A stretch of DNA of 64,000 nucleotides from Megaustenia siamemsis (GCA_032433765.1 JAVIAB010000051.1:84955973-85019972), one strand, 5' to 3'. Positions 33,700 through 45,129 are shown, counted from the stretch's first letter. Translations and numbers: made by a program. The notes: generated from the sequence alone by a model not told the origin.

Positions 33700-34955
33700 T
33701 AAACCAAAAATGTACTTAAAAATCACTTTTGAAATTGTTACCCCCTTTACCATTTTTGAGGGATGCGCCCCTGAATTCGACAAAAATCGTAAATTTAGCA
33801 CGTAGTGTTACCTAAAGTAAGTCTAAAATAAAGTTTGGGGTAAGTCAAGAGTGTAAATTTACTATTTCTACCGATTTTATGGGCGTATCCCTTAAAAATG
33901 GTAAGGGGGGTGGGGGTAACTATCATAAAAGTGATTTTTAAGAAAATTGTTGGTATGGGGATGTCTAAAATAAAGTTGGTTTTTTTTTTGGCTTTTGAAT
34001 ATAACTTCCTGCTCGTTGTGTCTAACTAGTATGACTATGTGAGTAGATTTTTAGGGTTTTGAGGTCGACTTTTTTAATATGAGCCTAAATTTTTGTGTTT
34101 TGGTGCTAAAATGTTGCGATTTGGTATAACTTTTTGGACCTTGAATATAACGTCCTGCTCGTTGTGTCTAACTAGTATGACTATGTGAGTAGATTTTTAG
34201 GGTTTTGAGGTCGACTTTTTTAATATGAGTCTATATTTTTGTGTTGTGTAGGTAAAATTTTAGTGATTTGGCCAAACTTTTTGGACTTTATAAATAACGA
34301 TCGGTTCGATGTGTCTAACTATTATGACTATGTGAGTAGCTTTTTGAAATTTTTAGGTCGACTTTTTGAATGTGAGCATACATTTCTGTGTTCTGGGAGT
34401 AAAATGTTTGCGATTTGGTCTAACTTTTTGGGAGCTTGAATATAACTTCCTGGTCGTTGTGTTTAACAATTATGAGTATGGGAGTAGATTTGTAGGGTTT
34501 TGAGGTCGACATTTTGGATATGTGCCTATATTTTTGTGGTCTGTGGGTAAAAATTTTGCGCTTTGGCGTAATTTTTGGGACTTTGGATGTAACTTTCTAT
34601 TCGATGTTTCTAACTTGTATGGGTATGGGAGTAGATTTTAGGATTTTTAGGTCGACTTTTTTAATATGAGCCTAAATTTGTGTGATCTGGTGGTAAAATC
34701 TTAGTGATTTGGTCTAACTTTTTGGATCGTGAATATAACTTCCTGCTCGTTGTGTCTAACTATTATGACTATGTGAGTAATTTTTTATTTGATTTTTAGG
34801 TCGACTTTTTAATTATGTGTTCTGGGGGTAAAATGTTTGCGATTTGGCCTAACTTTTTGGACTTTAGAAATAACGATCGGTTCGATGTGTCTAACTATTA
34901 TGACTCTGGGAGGGTTTTGAGATCGACTTTTTGCTTATGAGCCTAAATTTGTGTG
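33700..34955 (+). repeat. Core of the long-TIR element: palindromic segment plus ~147-bp tandem repeats
   Basis: The motif tctaacta(g/t)tatgactatg recurs at 34021, 34167, 34314, 34462, 34609, 34755, 34890 and 35025, giving periods of 146, 147, 148, 147, 146, 135 and 135 bp. Each unit holds aggtcgactttttgaatatg-like and gcgatttggtctaacttttt-like blocks. Left of these, 33715-33945 is an inner inverted repeat (gttacccc...accattttt against aaaaatggtaaggggggtgg). Confidence 0.85.
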
Positions 34956-36093
34956 TTCTGTTGCTAAAATTTTGCGATTTGGTCTAACTTTTTGGACCTT
35001 GAATATATCTTTCTGCTCGTTGTGTCTAACTATTATGACTGTCATGGAACTCCTCTGGTATTGCATCAGGGGCCAAAGCGCGTTCAAGTAACCCGCCACC
35101 TGTATTATTTCCCCCACCATTGACCCGACCGGTGGCTTTTATCAGGGACCGAATCGATTTAAAATAACCCATGTGTCAGAATGGACAGCACTTCATGTGG
35201 AAAAGGAGGTCAGTTATCACGATAACAGTAATCCTCTTCTCTGATTAGTTAATCTAAAGGTCAGTCATTTTGTTGATGGGTGTCCGATAGAAATCCTCTT
35301 CTCTGATTGGTTAGCCTAGATGTTAGTCGAGAGTGGAATAGTGTCGTCCAACTTTTTTTTACCAGATTATATTTAAACTAGTCGCATGTGAAACTTCGTG
35401 TTATAAGCGCGATTGATTCACGGAAGTTTATTTTCATAGTACTGTTCAGTCTAGCGGTCTGTGTTGTGGGTCTATTTTATGTTGTAAGTTGAATATTTTT
35501 TTCTGTTTTTCTCTTATCTCATAACGATGTGGTAGGTTATCAATAAAAGGCTATTCGATTGTATTAATGGAAATATGTATAAAGTAATTATGTTAAGTCT
35601 ATTGAGTGTATTATTCCTTCGTTTTTCATATGTTTATCTTATTGATTGGTTAGAAAGTAGATATTTTTAGTCCTGATGTGCTTGGTATTAAATATTAATG
35701 TATTTAAATTAGGTATGTTAAGTATTATTGATAAAGGACTATTTGATCTTTTACAGATGTTTTCCCATAACGAGACATCTTCTGGTGAACATCTTGGTTA
35801 ATTCACTTGTCAGAGAGAGAGAGAGAGAGAGAGAGAACCACTATTACTGATGAGCAAGCGAGAGCTAGCATCTGCTTTCCTCCCTTTTCAAATCATCACA
35901 ACACACTATTTATTTACAAGCACACGCATATCGTGAAGCAGTGCGCATCACAAGGTCACCTATGCTCACCGATGTCTCGCTGTGTTGGTCGATCCGTCTT
36001 GCTGCGTGTATACTTTCTATATAGACAAAAAATAGGGCATTTAACGCAGAAAAACGAAGAAATGGGTGGGCATTAACCGCCACCTCTACTACT
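34955..36093 (-). repeat. Right long terminal inverted repeat
   Basis: Reverse complement of the left arm. It contains one, not two, of the 62-bp segments and a short GA run. The last ~147-bp core unit overlaps its inner end, so arm and core repeats share sequence. Confidence 0.88.
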
Positions 36094-36099
36094 GACATA
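36094..36099 (+). repeat. Target-site duplication, right (gacata)
   Basis: Matches 32450-32455. LINE-C coding text resumes directly after it (actctcctatcacacagcc, TLLSHS). Confidence 0.88.
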
Positions 36100-36985
36100 A
36101 CTCTCCTATCACACAGCCATCAACAGATGCAGGATGAAATGAGCATACTTGATGAGAGATCACAGCTAAAACAGAAGATTAATAGATATAAGACCAACAT
36201 TATGAGAATTAATACAGTTGGCAATAACCAAATAAAATTAGGAGAAATACCTCTACTAGACGTACAATCTTACATATATCTGGGCAGTAATATAGATAAA
36301 GATGGAGGAACAGAAAATGATACCAAAATAAGGATATCAAAAGCAAGAGGAGCTTTCATTGCACTTGGAAACATATGGAAATCCAAAGAAATTAGGTTCA
36401 ATACAAAAATAACAATTTTCAACTCAAATGTTAAGTCAGTCCTATTATATGGCTGTGAAACATGGAGAACAACAAAATTGACAATCACGAAGATACAGAC
36501 TTTCATTAATGGATGCTTCATCATCATCATGTGCCATACCGGTTGGCGTAGGTGATCATGTCTCTCCACAATATTCTATCTACAGTGCATCGTATCAGTT
36601 CTGTTGTTGACTGTTTTCCATGCCATGAATGGATGCTTACGCAGAATAAAAGGATGGAAATGGTAAGACAAAATCACTAACATAGAATTATGGAAACGTA
36701 CCAGTCAAATACCAATGGGTAAAGAGATACAGCGAAGACGATGGTGCTGGATAGGACACATATAACGGAAGCTAACTGAGAGTATTACACAACTGGCCCT
36801 TATTTGGAATCCCCAGGGGAAAAGACAAAGAGGAAGGCCAAGGAATTCTTGAAGAAGACAGATAGAAGCAGAGATGAAGATGAGGGGGAAGACATGGAAT
36901 GATCTTAAAAGAATTGCAAAAAAAAAGAACGACTTGGAAGTGTTTGTTGAAGACCTATGCTCCACTGAGAGCTAAAAATGTGGAA
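36100..36985 (+). mobile_element. LINE-C, near full-length copy, 3' part
   Basis: Resumes directly after FADD: TLLSHSHQQMQDEMS, YLGSNIDKDGGTENDTKIRI, GAFIALGNIWKSKEIRFNTK, LLYGCETWRTTKLTITKIQT and FINGC. It is then interrupted by a 109-bp LINE-D stub (36519-36627), and continues [34 protein letters not shown] and VFVEDLCST. It ends near gctaaaaatgtggaagagg. The copy is thus split by two independent later insertions. Confidence 0.9.
36519..36627 (-). mobile_element. 109-bp LINE-D stub with 11-bp target-site duplication
   Basis: aatggatgctt at 36508-36518 is repeated at 36628-36638. The insert starts catcatcatcatgtgccata and ends ccatgccatg. This equals only the last ~110 bp of LINE-D in minus orientation, including the (ATG)n tail. 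It is a severely 5'-truncated target-primed insertion. Confidence 0.92.
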
Positions 36986-39118
36986 GAGGATCAAATCTCC
37001 GTAGTCCAAGAGCAACTTCATGTTGTCAAACAAACGCCATGACCGCTTCACTATATTCTGAATGCTTTGCTCTAAGCAACATTTCATTTTGTAAATCATC
37101 ATTGATTCAGCACTGAAAATAACATTACACAAAAAGAAGTATTGTGGCCAGTATATGTCATTGTTAAATCAATAGCAAAATCACATTTTACTTCCGGTTT
37201 TGAATATCTACGTTTTTTTCTCCCCATGGATACACAATTATGTGAATATAAATAGAAATCAATTGTTTTACAAAAATGTATCTTTTATTTTAGTATTTTT
37301 AATTAATCATTCTCGTTTCGGTGGTTGTATCATCTGCAATCGTTTGCAAATATACTATTATTTGACATCGAAGCTTTAAATGGGACCAAATATCAGTTGG
37401 TTTCTTTTCAAAAGAAAACCTCTAAATAATCTCTTGATTGTTATTGCACAAAAATCAGATGACAACAACAAGAGAAAAGACACAATTCTCATGGTCGAAA
37501 GCGAACTTTTATAATAAGACGAACGAAAGAACAAAACACAACACAACGAGCCTTTAATAAATGTTAGCTTGATAGAATATTAGAAATACTACAGCAGCAG
37601 TTGAGCAACGGGCCACACATTTCCTCTGGACCCTGAAAGACAAATGATGAAGACAAAACAGTAAAGGCAGCTTTTGATGCAATCTTTCCCTTATTTTTAT
37701 ATAAAGAAGAATGAATACATGTGTAATATGTGAATAAAAAATTATACATATAAATATGTTAATGAGTAAATGGCATTTACTCGTAGAGTAAGTCATAGAG
37801 TATAGAAATTAAAATGGCGGAGGTATTTTTGCCGAAACGTGGAAGTTTGTCTCACTTTTCTACTGGTTTAGCAGCTTGATACCATCTTATTTCTATTTTA
37901 CATGGAATTTACAAACAAAATATTAGTTTTTGGATATTATGAAAAGAAAGTTTAAAAGATCCGATTAATGCAAGTAATGATTGAAAACTCAATATTGAAC
38001 GTCATTATTTGCGTGAAGTGAGACCTACGGTCGACTGATTTAACAATCTGATATCTATACAGTTATATGATGATGACGTATACATAATAAACAAAATAGA
38101 AGCTTGAACATGTGGCCAAACATGTGTAGCGAGCGTGTCAAGCTTACAGCATTCGACGATACAGCAACACCAGTCATACTTCTTTCACCCAAAGTTTTGT
38201 CCAGAAACTGAAACATTTGGGTTCACTGCAGTCTTCTTGGGAAATTCTCAATCATCATCGTTGTCGGAAAAAAAGAAGAAGAGGAAGAAGAAGAAGAAAA
38301 AGAAGACGACGAAGAAGAAGAAGATAGTAAATGTCATTCTTTAGAACACATTATTTTAAAAAAAAACTCAACACCTCACACATTTCCATAAACGCCATCA
38401 GCACGGGATAGAAATGTAGCACAAACACACAACCTATATAATGGTTATTTCCACTCTCATTATTAATTTAGTTTTAAAGATGAGTTACATTTTTGCTATC
38501 TATGTTATCCTTCATCATCACCGCCACCCTATCCTCGCTCCCATCCACCGCTCTTCCCTCTTATATTGCCCACACGTACAAACTTTCCTGGCCAATAAAA
38601 TTCCTCCCATGTCTTACCTGTAACGTGTTGCGCCAGCTCCTGTCTATACCTTGCCTGCAGCTTCTGTTTATTGCGTCCGTAATGGTTTTCTTGATGTTAT
38701 ATTTTAGTGCAGCGAGATCATAAAAATGTTGTAGCGGTTCAATGCTTTTCGCTTTCGATGGTTCTGAACTTTCATACTTAACTTTTTCCTTCCCTTTCTA
38801 TCCCCCTCCCTCTTTCACTCTGTCTCTCTCTTTTACTTGTTCTCTGACAACCTCTAATTCTCTTAATTTCTAATTATTTCACTTAACTTACACAGCTATT
38901 CACTCACTTACACATTCACTTAACTTACACAGCTATTCACTCACACATTCACTTCACTTACACAGCTATTCACTCACATTCTCCTTCATCCATTCAACTA
39001 TTTACAAACACTCTCAATAGCACACAGATGTACCCACAATTGCATCGTATTCTCTCTTTTTCTTATTCATTCAATATCTACTAATACATCAATGTTTTTT
39101 ATAGAATCTTTCGTCATA
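36986..39118. other. Gene-free stretch
   Basis: No supported gene. Contains a GAA/AAG-rich microsatellite (about 38270-38330) and a low-complexity CTTTC/ATTCACT region near 38780-38990. Short open frames (for example 38135-38344) come from the purine-rich run. Confidence 0.45.
38270..38330 (+). repeat. (GAA)n-type purine microsatellite
   Basis: aaaaagaagaagaggaagaa-type run, imperfect. Confidence 0.85.
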
Positions 39119-40770
39119 GACACTCCTCAACCCACCCATTTGTAACAAACACAAACACTCTTCAACCCACCCATTTGTAACAAATACAAACACTCCTCAA
39201 CCCACTTATTTGTAACAAACACAAACACTCCTCAACCCACTTATTTGTAACAAACACAAACACTCCTCAACCCAAACATTTGTAACAAACACAAACACTC
39301 CTCAACCCACCCATTTGTAACAAACACAAACACTCCTCAACCCACCCATTTGTAACAAACTAAAACACTCCTCAACCCACACATTTGTAACAAACACAAA
39401 CACTCCTCAACCCACCCATTTGTAACAAACACAAACACTCCTCAACCCACCCATTTGTAACAAACTAAAACACTCGTCAACCCACTTATTTGTAACAAAC
39501 ACAAACACTCCTCAACCCACCCATTTGTAACAAACACTCCTCAACCCACCCATTTCTAACAAACACTCCTCAACCCACTTATTTGTAACAAACACAAACA
39601 CTCCTCAACCCACCCATTTGTAACAAACACAAACACTCCTCAACCCACCCTTTTGTAACAAACACAAACACTCCTAAACCCACCCATTTGTAACAAACAC
39701 AAACACTCCTCAACCCACCCATTTGTAACAAACACAAACACTCCTCAACCCACCCATTTGTAACAAACACTCCTCAACCCACCCATTTGTAACAAACACA
39801 AACACTCCTCAACCCACCCATTTGTAACAAACACAAACACTCCTCAACCCACCCATTTGTAACAAACTAAAACACTCGTCAACCCACTTATTTGTAACAA
39901 ACTAAAACACTCGTCAACCCACCCATTTGTAAAGCAAACACTCCTCAACCCACCCATTTGTAACAAACTAAAACACTCGTCAACCCACTTATTTGTAACA
40001 AACACAAACACTCCTCAACCCACCCATTTGTAACAAACACTCCTCAACCCACGCATTTGTAACAAACACTCCTCAACCCACTTATTTGTAACAAACACAA
40101 ACACTCTCAACCCACCCATTTGTAACAAACACAAACACTCCTCAACCCACCCTTTTGTAAGAAACACAAACACTCCTCAACCCACCCATTTGTAACAAAC
40201 ACAAACACTCCTCAACCCACCCATTTGTAACAAACACAAACACTCCTCAACCCACCCATTTGTAACAAACACTCCTCAAGCCACCCATTTGTAACAAACA
40301 CAAACACCCCTCAACCCACCCATTTGTAACAAACACAAACACTCCTCAACCCACCCATTTGTAACAAACTAAAACACTCGTCAACCCACTTATTTGTAAC
40401 AAACACAAACACTCCTCAACCCACCCATTTGTAACAAACACAAACACTCCTCAACCCACCCATTTGTAACAAACACAAACACTCATCAACCCACTTATTT
40501 GTAACAAACACAAACACTCCTCAACCCACCAATTTGTAACAAACACAAACACTCCTCAACTCACTTATTTGTAACAAACACAAACACTCCTCAACCCACC
40601 CATTTGTAACAAACACAAACACTCCTCAACCCACCCATTTGTAACAAACACAAACACTCCTCAACCCACCCATTTGTAACAAACACAAACACTCCTCAAC
40701 CCACCCATTTGTAACAAACACAAACACTCCTCAACCCACCCATTTGTAACAAACTAAAACACTCGTCAAC
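39119..40770 (+). repeat. 35-bp minisatellite array with 29-bp variant units
   Basis: About 48 units of actcctcaacccacccattt + gtaacaaacacaaac (35 bp). Variants lack the acaaac hexamer (29 bp) or carry ctaaaacactcg or cttattt changes. It grades at 40770 into a related 29-bp array. Confidence 0.94.
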
Positions 40771-41502
40771 CCATCCATTCGTCACAAACGCACCCTAACC
40801 CACACATTCGTCACAAACACACCCTAACTCACCCATTCCTCACAAACACACCCTAACTCACCCATTCATCACAACACACCCTAACCCACCCATTCGTCAC
40901 AAACACACACTAACTCACCCATTCGTCACAAACGCACCTTAACTCACCCATTCGTCACAAACTCACCCTAACTCACCCATTCCTCACAAACACACCCTAA
41001 CTCACCCATTCCTCACAAACACACCCTAACTCACCCATTCCTCACAAACACACCCTAACTCACCCATTCCTCACAAACACACCCTAACTCACCATTCGTC
41101 ACAAATACACCCTAACTCAACCATTCCTCACAAACACACCCATTCCTCACAAACACACCCTAACTCACCCATTCCTCACAAACACACCCATTCCTCACAA
41201 ACACACCCTAACTCACCCATTCCTCACAAACACACCCTAACTCACCCATTCCTCACAAACACACCCTAACTCACCCATTCCTCACAAACACACCCTAACT
41301 CACCCATTCCTCACAAACACACCCTAACTCACCCATTCCTCACAAACACACCCTAACTCACCCATTCCTCACAAACTCACCCTAACTCACCCATTCCTCA
41401 CAAACACACCCTAACTCACCCATTCCTCACAAACACACCCTAACTCACCCATTCCTCACAAACACACCCTAAGTCACCCAATCCTCACAAACACACCCTA
41501 CT
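40771..41502 (+). repeat. 29-bp minisatellite array, relative of the preceding array
   Basis: About 25 units of cattcctcacaaacacaccc + taactcacc (29 bp). The first units (cattcgtcacaaacgcaccc) are intermediate with the 35-bp array, so the two probably share origin. Confidence 0.93.
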
Positions 41503-41890
41503 ATTGAAAGAACACTGGTATGAATGAAATGACAAACAAAAAAAAAGAGGATGTCTGAGCTCGTGTGAAAAGATGTTTAGTATCCGCGAGACCGAGATAG
41601 AGGCGAGGGTGCTGATAGCACGAGCACTGAATAAAAGGTTAAATAATCATGAAGATAAAAGTCACGTAGTTGCACGATAAGAGAGAGTAGCAAAGTCAAA
41701 GCGAACGAAACATCAACAATTATCACCGTTCTCTACTTCTTACCAGTCTTGGTGTCTGGCAGAAACAGCAGATAAGAGAATTTCATTATTTCTTAGAGTC
41801 GTCATCAGCATCGTTCAACTGTTGAAGATATCAATAGGACCACATTTATTATTATATTCGTTTCTAGACAAAGACTTTAGCGGCATTTAC
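41503..41890. other. Gene-free stretch
   Basis: No gene or repeat family recognised between the 29-bp array and the SINE remnant. Confidence 0.45.
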
Positions 41891-41894
41891 CGTA

Positions 41895-41985
41895 AAAGTA
41901 AAAGTAAAGTACCCCCCGTCACGCCATGTGGCGGCGTATAGGGAAATATGGTGTTAGTGACCCTATATTTTTCTCTCCCAAATGA
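41895..41985 (-). mobile_element. SINE S1, 3' end fragment (minus)
   Basis: taccccccgtcacgccatgt, ggcggcgtatagggaaatat and ggtgttagtgaccctatatt are the complement of the S1 end block. Just after it, a 38-bp segment (ttggctagaatgttacacat...) is duplicated at 42011-42087. Confidence 0.75.
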
Positions 41986-42376
41986 ATTGTCAGTGTTTTT
42001 AATATAGAAGTTGGCTAGAATGTTACACATTCACCTTGTATACTTTCTGTTGGCTAGAATGTTACACATTCACCTTGTATACTTTCTTTAATTCTGATTG
42101 TTTTAGCTGTGCTCGTATTATTTTTTAATGAGCCTATGTTCTTTTTTAATCTTGAAGTTTTGCTCGATGTCCGTCAATGATACTCAACCGCACTACACAT
42201 TTGCCGGTGGAAACAGCCCTTGATGTCAGATTCTTTCACGATCGACCAACACTGGTACCTCCAGGTTATATACTGGTAACGAATAATAATACATAAATAT
42301 TATTATATGGGATCGTTACCCTATGCTATAGTCATTGAGAGCGCCTTTCGTGGAAGACACTACTACAATAGCCAAT

Positions 42377-42545
42377 TTTTTAGTTGGCTGAGTGGCAGTG
42401 TGCCAAGCGTTCGGCTTCTCGTGGCAAGGCGCGGTGCCAGGGAGTACGGGTTCGATCCCACTTCGGACCATATATTGTTTTTCGTTTTTTTCTGTTGTTG
42501 TTTGTCTGTTAATTTTTCCGAGTGCTAACACATACTTATTTGTTC
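42377..42545 (+). mobile_element. tRNA-derived SINE (family S2), copy 1
   Basis: The head is like a class II tRNA (Leu/Ser type): an A-box-like ttggctgagtggcagtg, an arm reading gcgttcggcttctcgtgg and a perfect B box gggttcgatccca, followed by cttcggacca. The body is T-rich (tttttctgttgttgtttg) and ends near gagtgctaacacatac. The 5' acceptor stem does not pair with the 3' end, so it is not a functional tRNA. A second copy is at 54246. Confidence 0.8.
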
Positions 42546-42704
42546 TATTATTCCCTACCTCCAGGTTACCAGGGTATCACTTTTACGTAGACATTCTCAT
42601 GTAAATTGAAATGATCCATTCTTTAGTATGAACTGAATGAACACGAGATATTGATATTGTACAGACACCATCGATTTGTATGCAAGAAAATAAATATATT
42701 TCTT

Positions 42705-43030
42705 TCTTTCACCCAATGACTGCTAAAGGGAATTGATAGTCCGCTACGACATCCCCTAAAATGACGTTAAATTGGCGTACATGGCTTGCGTTGTGGTTTA
42801 CAGTATAATTATGATATTTGCACCTTTTGTCCCAACACATGCGACTTCAGAATGTATTTTTTTAGCACGGGTTGCCTTCCCTCTTCGACTCCTTCTCGTT
42901 AGGTCAGATTAGACTGGTTAGTCTGTTTGTAGAGGCACCGCAAAGATATGAATTAGGGTCTGGATGGTTCTGGTTCACCGATCCTGGCGCAAGCCATCAG
43001 CTATCAGCCATTGACAGCCAGCTTCCAGAT
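42705..43030 (+). repeat. Dispersed element H, copy 2
   Basis: Matches 25205-25555 over aaaatgacgttaaattggcg, gcgttgtggtttacag and ctggatggttctggttcacc through ggcgcaagccatcagct. The surrounding sequence is unrelated, so the match marks the element limits. Confidence 0.6.
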
Positions 43031-43204
43031 CTTTTGCTGTCAGACGCATGTTGTGAGCAGTCAGGAAAATATAATCAGAATAGAAATAGTAATGGCGACA
43101 ACCGGAGTACAATGATAATAGTTGTGTTTGAACAACACTTCATGAGTTTTCTGCACACGAAACATAGGAGTGCTGATTGGTACTGTTTGGCTGCATTGTC
43201 AAGT

Positions 43205-43352
43205 TCCGAATGTAGTAACAAGTTTTGAGTAGAATGACACATTCAAAGTACATTGTCAAGTTACGAGTACAGTGACAAGTTCCAAGTGCAGTGACAGGTT
43301 CCAAGTACAGTGACAAGTTTCAAGTACAGTAACAAGTTTAAAGTACAGTGAC
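43205..43352 (+). repeat. ~18-bp tandem repeat
   Basis: Seven to eight imperfect units of aagtacagtgacaagttcc type, ending where the LINE-D fragment starts (gacatcatcattatgtgcc). Confidence 0.8.
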
Positions 43353-43655
43353 ATCATCATTATGTGCCATATCGGTTTGCGTATGCGATCACGTCCTTCC
43401 ACAATCTTCTATCAACCGTGCATCGTATCAATTTTATTGTTAACTGTTGTCCATGCCATGACACCGAGCTATCCAGATTTTTCTCTCTTTGGCGTCCGCG
43501 ATCTCTCTTTCCCTGTATTTTACCAGTTGTAACCAAGTACTCTAACGTTCCTCTTCTCATGATGTGCCAGAAAAATATTGCTTCTTTCTTATGTTTTTTT
43601 TAGGAGCTTCCTTTTTGTGTTGGCCTCTTTGAGATTTTCCTGATGTTGGATGATT
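43346..43655 (-). mobile_element. LINE-D 3' fragment
   Basis: The minus strand reads RRGTLEYLVTTGKIQGKRDR, SVSWHGQQLTIKLI and RLWKDVIAYANRYGT, with the (ATG)n-like tail at the 43346 side. Element E starts at about 43660, right at its truncated 5' side. Confidence 0.85.
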
Positions 43656-43659
43656 GGTT

Positions 43660-44175
43660 ATTATTGGTTATTGGTTATGGAAGGCCTCGGTATCACAGCA
43701 AACGAATTAAAATCCATAATTGCTCAACCGCCCGTGCCAGTGGAATCATCCGAATTACCAACTCATCTCCCAAACAAAGAAAGGTAACTGTAGTCCCCAT
43801 CATAGCAGTCTCAGCACACGCTAAAAGACATAAGGCGAAACCGCGCAGAAAGTGAACACAGCCAATTGTTCCCTGTCATACGATATCATCATTCATCGTA
43901 AACAAGCGGGATATCGAAGCAGGATCAAAATGGATGAGACACACAGCTCACGGTGTGCACAGAGCACTTAACTCAGTAGCTCCTGCAACAAGCCGGACTT
44001 GGAATATGAGGAAAATGCAAGAAGGAACACTTTTCAGACATAGCCTTCAATGGTTCCTGCCGCCTATCCACCATATACCATGGGAGTTCACGTCCTCCCG
44101 AAAATGATGATCGTCATAGCACTTGATGTTAGGCCGTCATTGATGACTCCAATTCCAAACATATAGACACACAGT
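43660..44175 (+). repeat. Element E, copy 3
   Basis: Starts after two to three ggttatt repeats with ggttatggaaggcctcgg, runs through catacgatatcatcattcat and gttcctgccgcctatccacc, and ends near attccaaacatatagacaca. It abuts the putative exon at 44218-44726 and extends that exon's open frame artificially by about 40 codons. Confidence 0.8.
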
Positions 44176-44217
44176 GGTGGTAAGTTATCACTTCCAATCC
44201 AACAGAAGCCACATGAC

Positions 44218-44726
44218 CTGTAGTTAGTAAAACCACAGAGAGAATATGATTTTGTGACCTTCACTGATTCACTCTTAGATGTGAATGTGTAGTTTACACA
44301 AGAGGAGAAGTTTTCAACTACAGTGATCCCATTTAAGGCAATCCTGGGATAGCAAGGCAAGTCTCCTTTATAGCAGCAGAACTTGATGTTCTCCGCTCCC
44401 TTCTTGTAGCTGCCGCCACACGATTCTGATGTCTCATTAACTTGGACATCATTCAAGAACAATGTCAGATTAACATTCCATAGATATGGCTCTGCTGATG
44501 AAATGCTTGGAGCAACAGTTGTATCAATCATACTGGAGGCTTCTGGTCTGTGGTCATTAATGTCACAGACGGCACATGATGTTGTAATATTCAATATTTC
44601 TTTCTGGGGTGTAAATATGTGGCACACACATGTTGGATGATATGGCGGAGTGGCAGGGGAGAAGGTCACAAGTGGAGCTGTTTCACAGCGCGCAGGATCG
44701 AATGTTGTATATGATATCCAACGCCT
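44218..44726 (-). CDS. Probable exon of an unknown cysteine-rich, N-glycosylated extracellular protein
   Basis: The minus strand has a tttcttccctag acceptor at 44727-44738 and then an open frame RWISYTTFDPARCETAPLVT, ...CVCHIFTPQKEILNITTSCA and so on. It carries about 14 cysteines and five N-glycosylation sequons (NIT, NLT, NET, NFS, NYT), which is far more than chance and points to a secreted or ectodomain fragment. The paired-cysteine spacing suggests one or two small disulphide domains, possibly Ig-like. I do not recognise the family. The 3' limit is uncertain: a cag|gtcatg donor at 44216-44218 is plausible, and the frame otherwise runs on into element E to 44088. The other exons should lie upstream on the minus strand (above 44.8 kb, possibly beyond the window) and downstream. 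Confidence 0.55.
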
Positions 44727-44918
44727 CTAGGGAAGAAACATGAATAAATCGCCTTCTTGCCTACATTTTCCCCTCTTCATCGCTGTTTCTGAGTATTAAG
44801 GCTCTCTGAGATATAATTTGATTTCACAGCTATCTGTATAAATAGGCCTGCTCGCAAACTCACGACCGTCGGAAGGTCAAGGTTACTTTGCGAGCTATGC
44901 CACGGCCACCTATATCGC

Positions 44919-45012
44919 AGCACTATGTCAGCACTATGTCAGCACTACGTCAGCACTATGTCAGCACTATGTCAGCACTACGTCAGCACTATGTCAGCAC
45001 TATGTCAGCACT
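44919..45012 (+). repeat. 11-bp tandem repeat (agcactatgtc)
   Basis: About eight units of agcactatgtc/agcactacgtc. Confidence 0.88.
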
Positions 45013-45129
45013 ACGAGCAGAGGTAGTTGCGTATTGACGTCTGCCGTTTATAGCTTGCATAACTGAAGACATCACCAGCTTTGTGTGCGTCCGGAAAATC
45101 CTCTCAACCCGCTGGCTGATATAGATGGC

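Larger units (their letters stand above)
32456..36093. mobile_element. 3,638-bp DNA element with ~1.1-1.2-kb terminal inverted repeats, non-autonomous
   Basis: The ends are agtagtggaggtggcggcta and, from the other side, agtagtagaggtggcggtta. Inverted similarity then continues through ggatcgaccaaca, a CT/GA microsatellite, aagatgttcaccagaagatg, tcacgcttataacacgaag-like text and gataaaagccaccggtcggg up to about 33695 and 34955. It interrupts LINE-C with a 6-bp duplication. The interior (33700-34955) holds imperfect ~147-bp repeats and no credible transposase frame. Size, long TIRs and repetitive core are foldback-like. Known superfamilies with 6-bp duplications (for example IS3EU, or Dada at 6-7 bp) are candidates, but nothing in the sequence decides it. 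Confidence 0.9.

Noticed and set aside
32456..36093. LTR retrotransposon interpretation of the paired ends
   Set aside because: The ends are inverted, not direct, repeats, there is no gag-pol, primer-binding site or TG...CA ends, and the duplication is 6 bp next to inverted termini.
38135..38344. Small protein with a Lys/Glu-rich end
   Set aside because: The charged end is a GAA/AAG microsatellite and nothing else supports coding.
40771..41502. Telomere-type repeat because each unit contains CCCTAA
   Set aside because: CCCTAA occurs once per 29-bp unit, not as a tandem hexamer. It is a minisatellite with a chance match.
42377..42470. Functional tRNA gene (perfect B box and class II-like arm)
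   Set aside because: The acceptor stem does not pair, and a second copy at 54246 carries the same non-tRNA body, so it is a SINE head.
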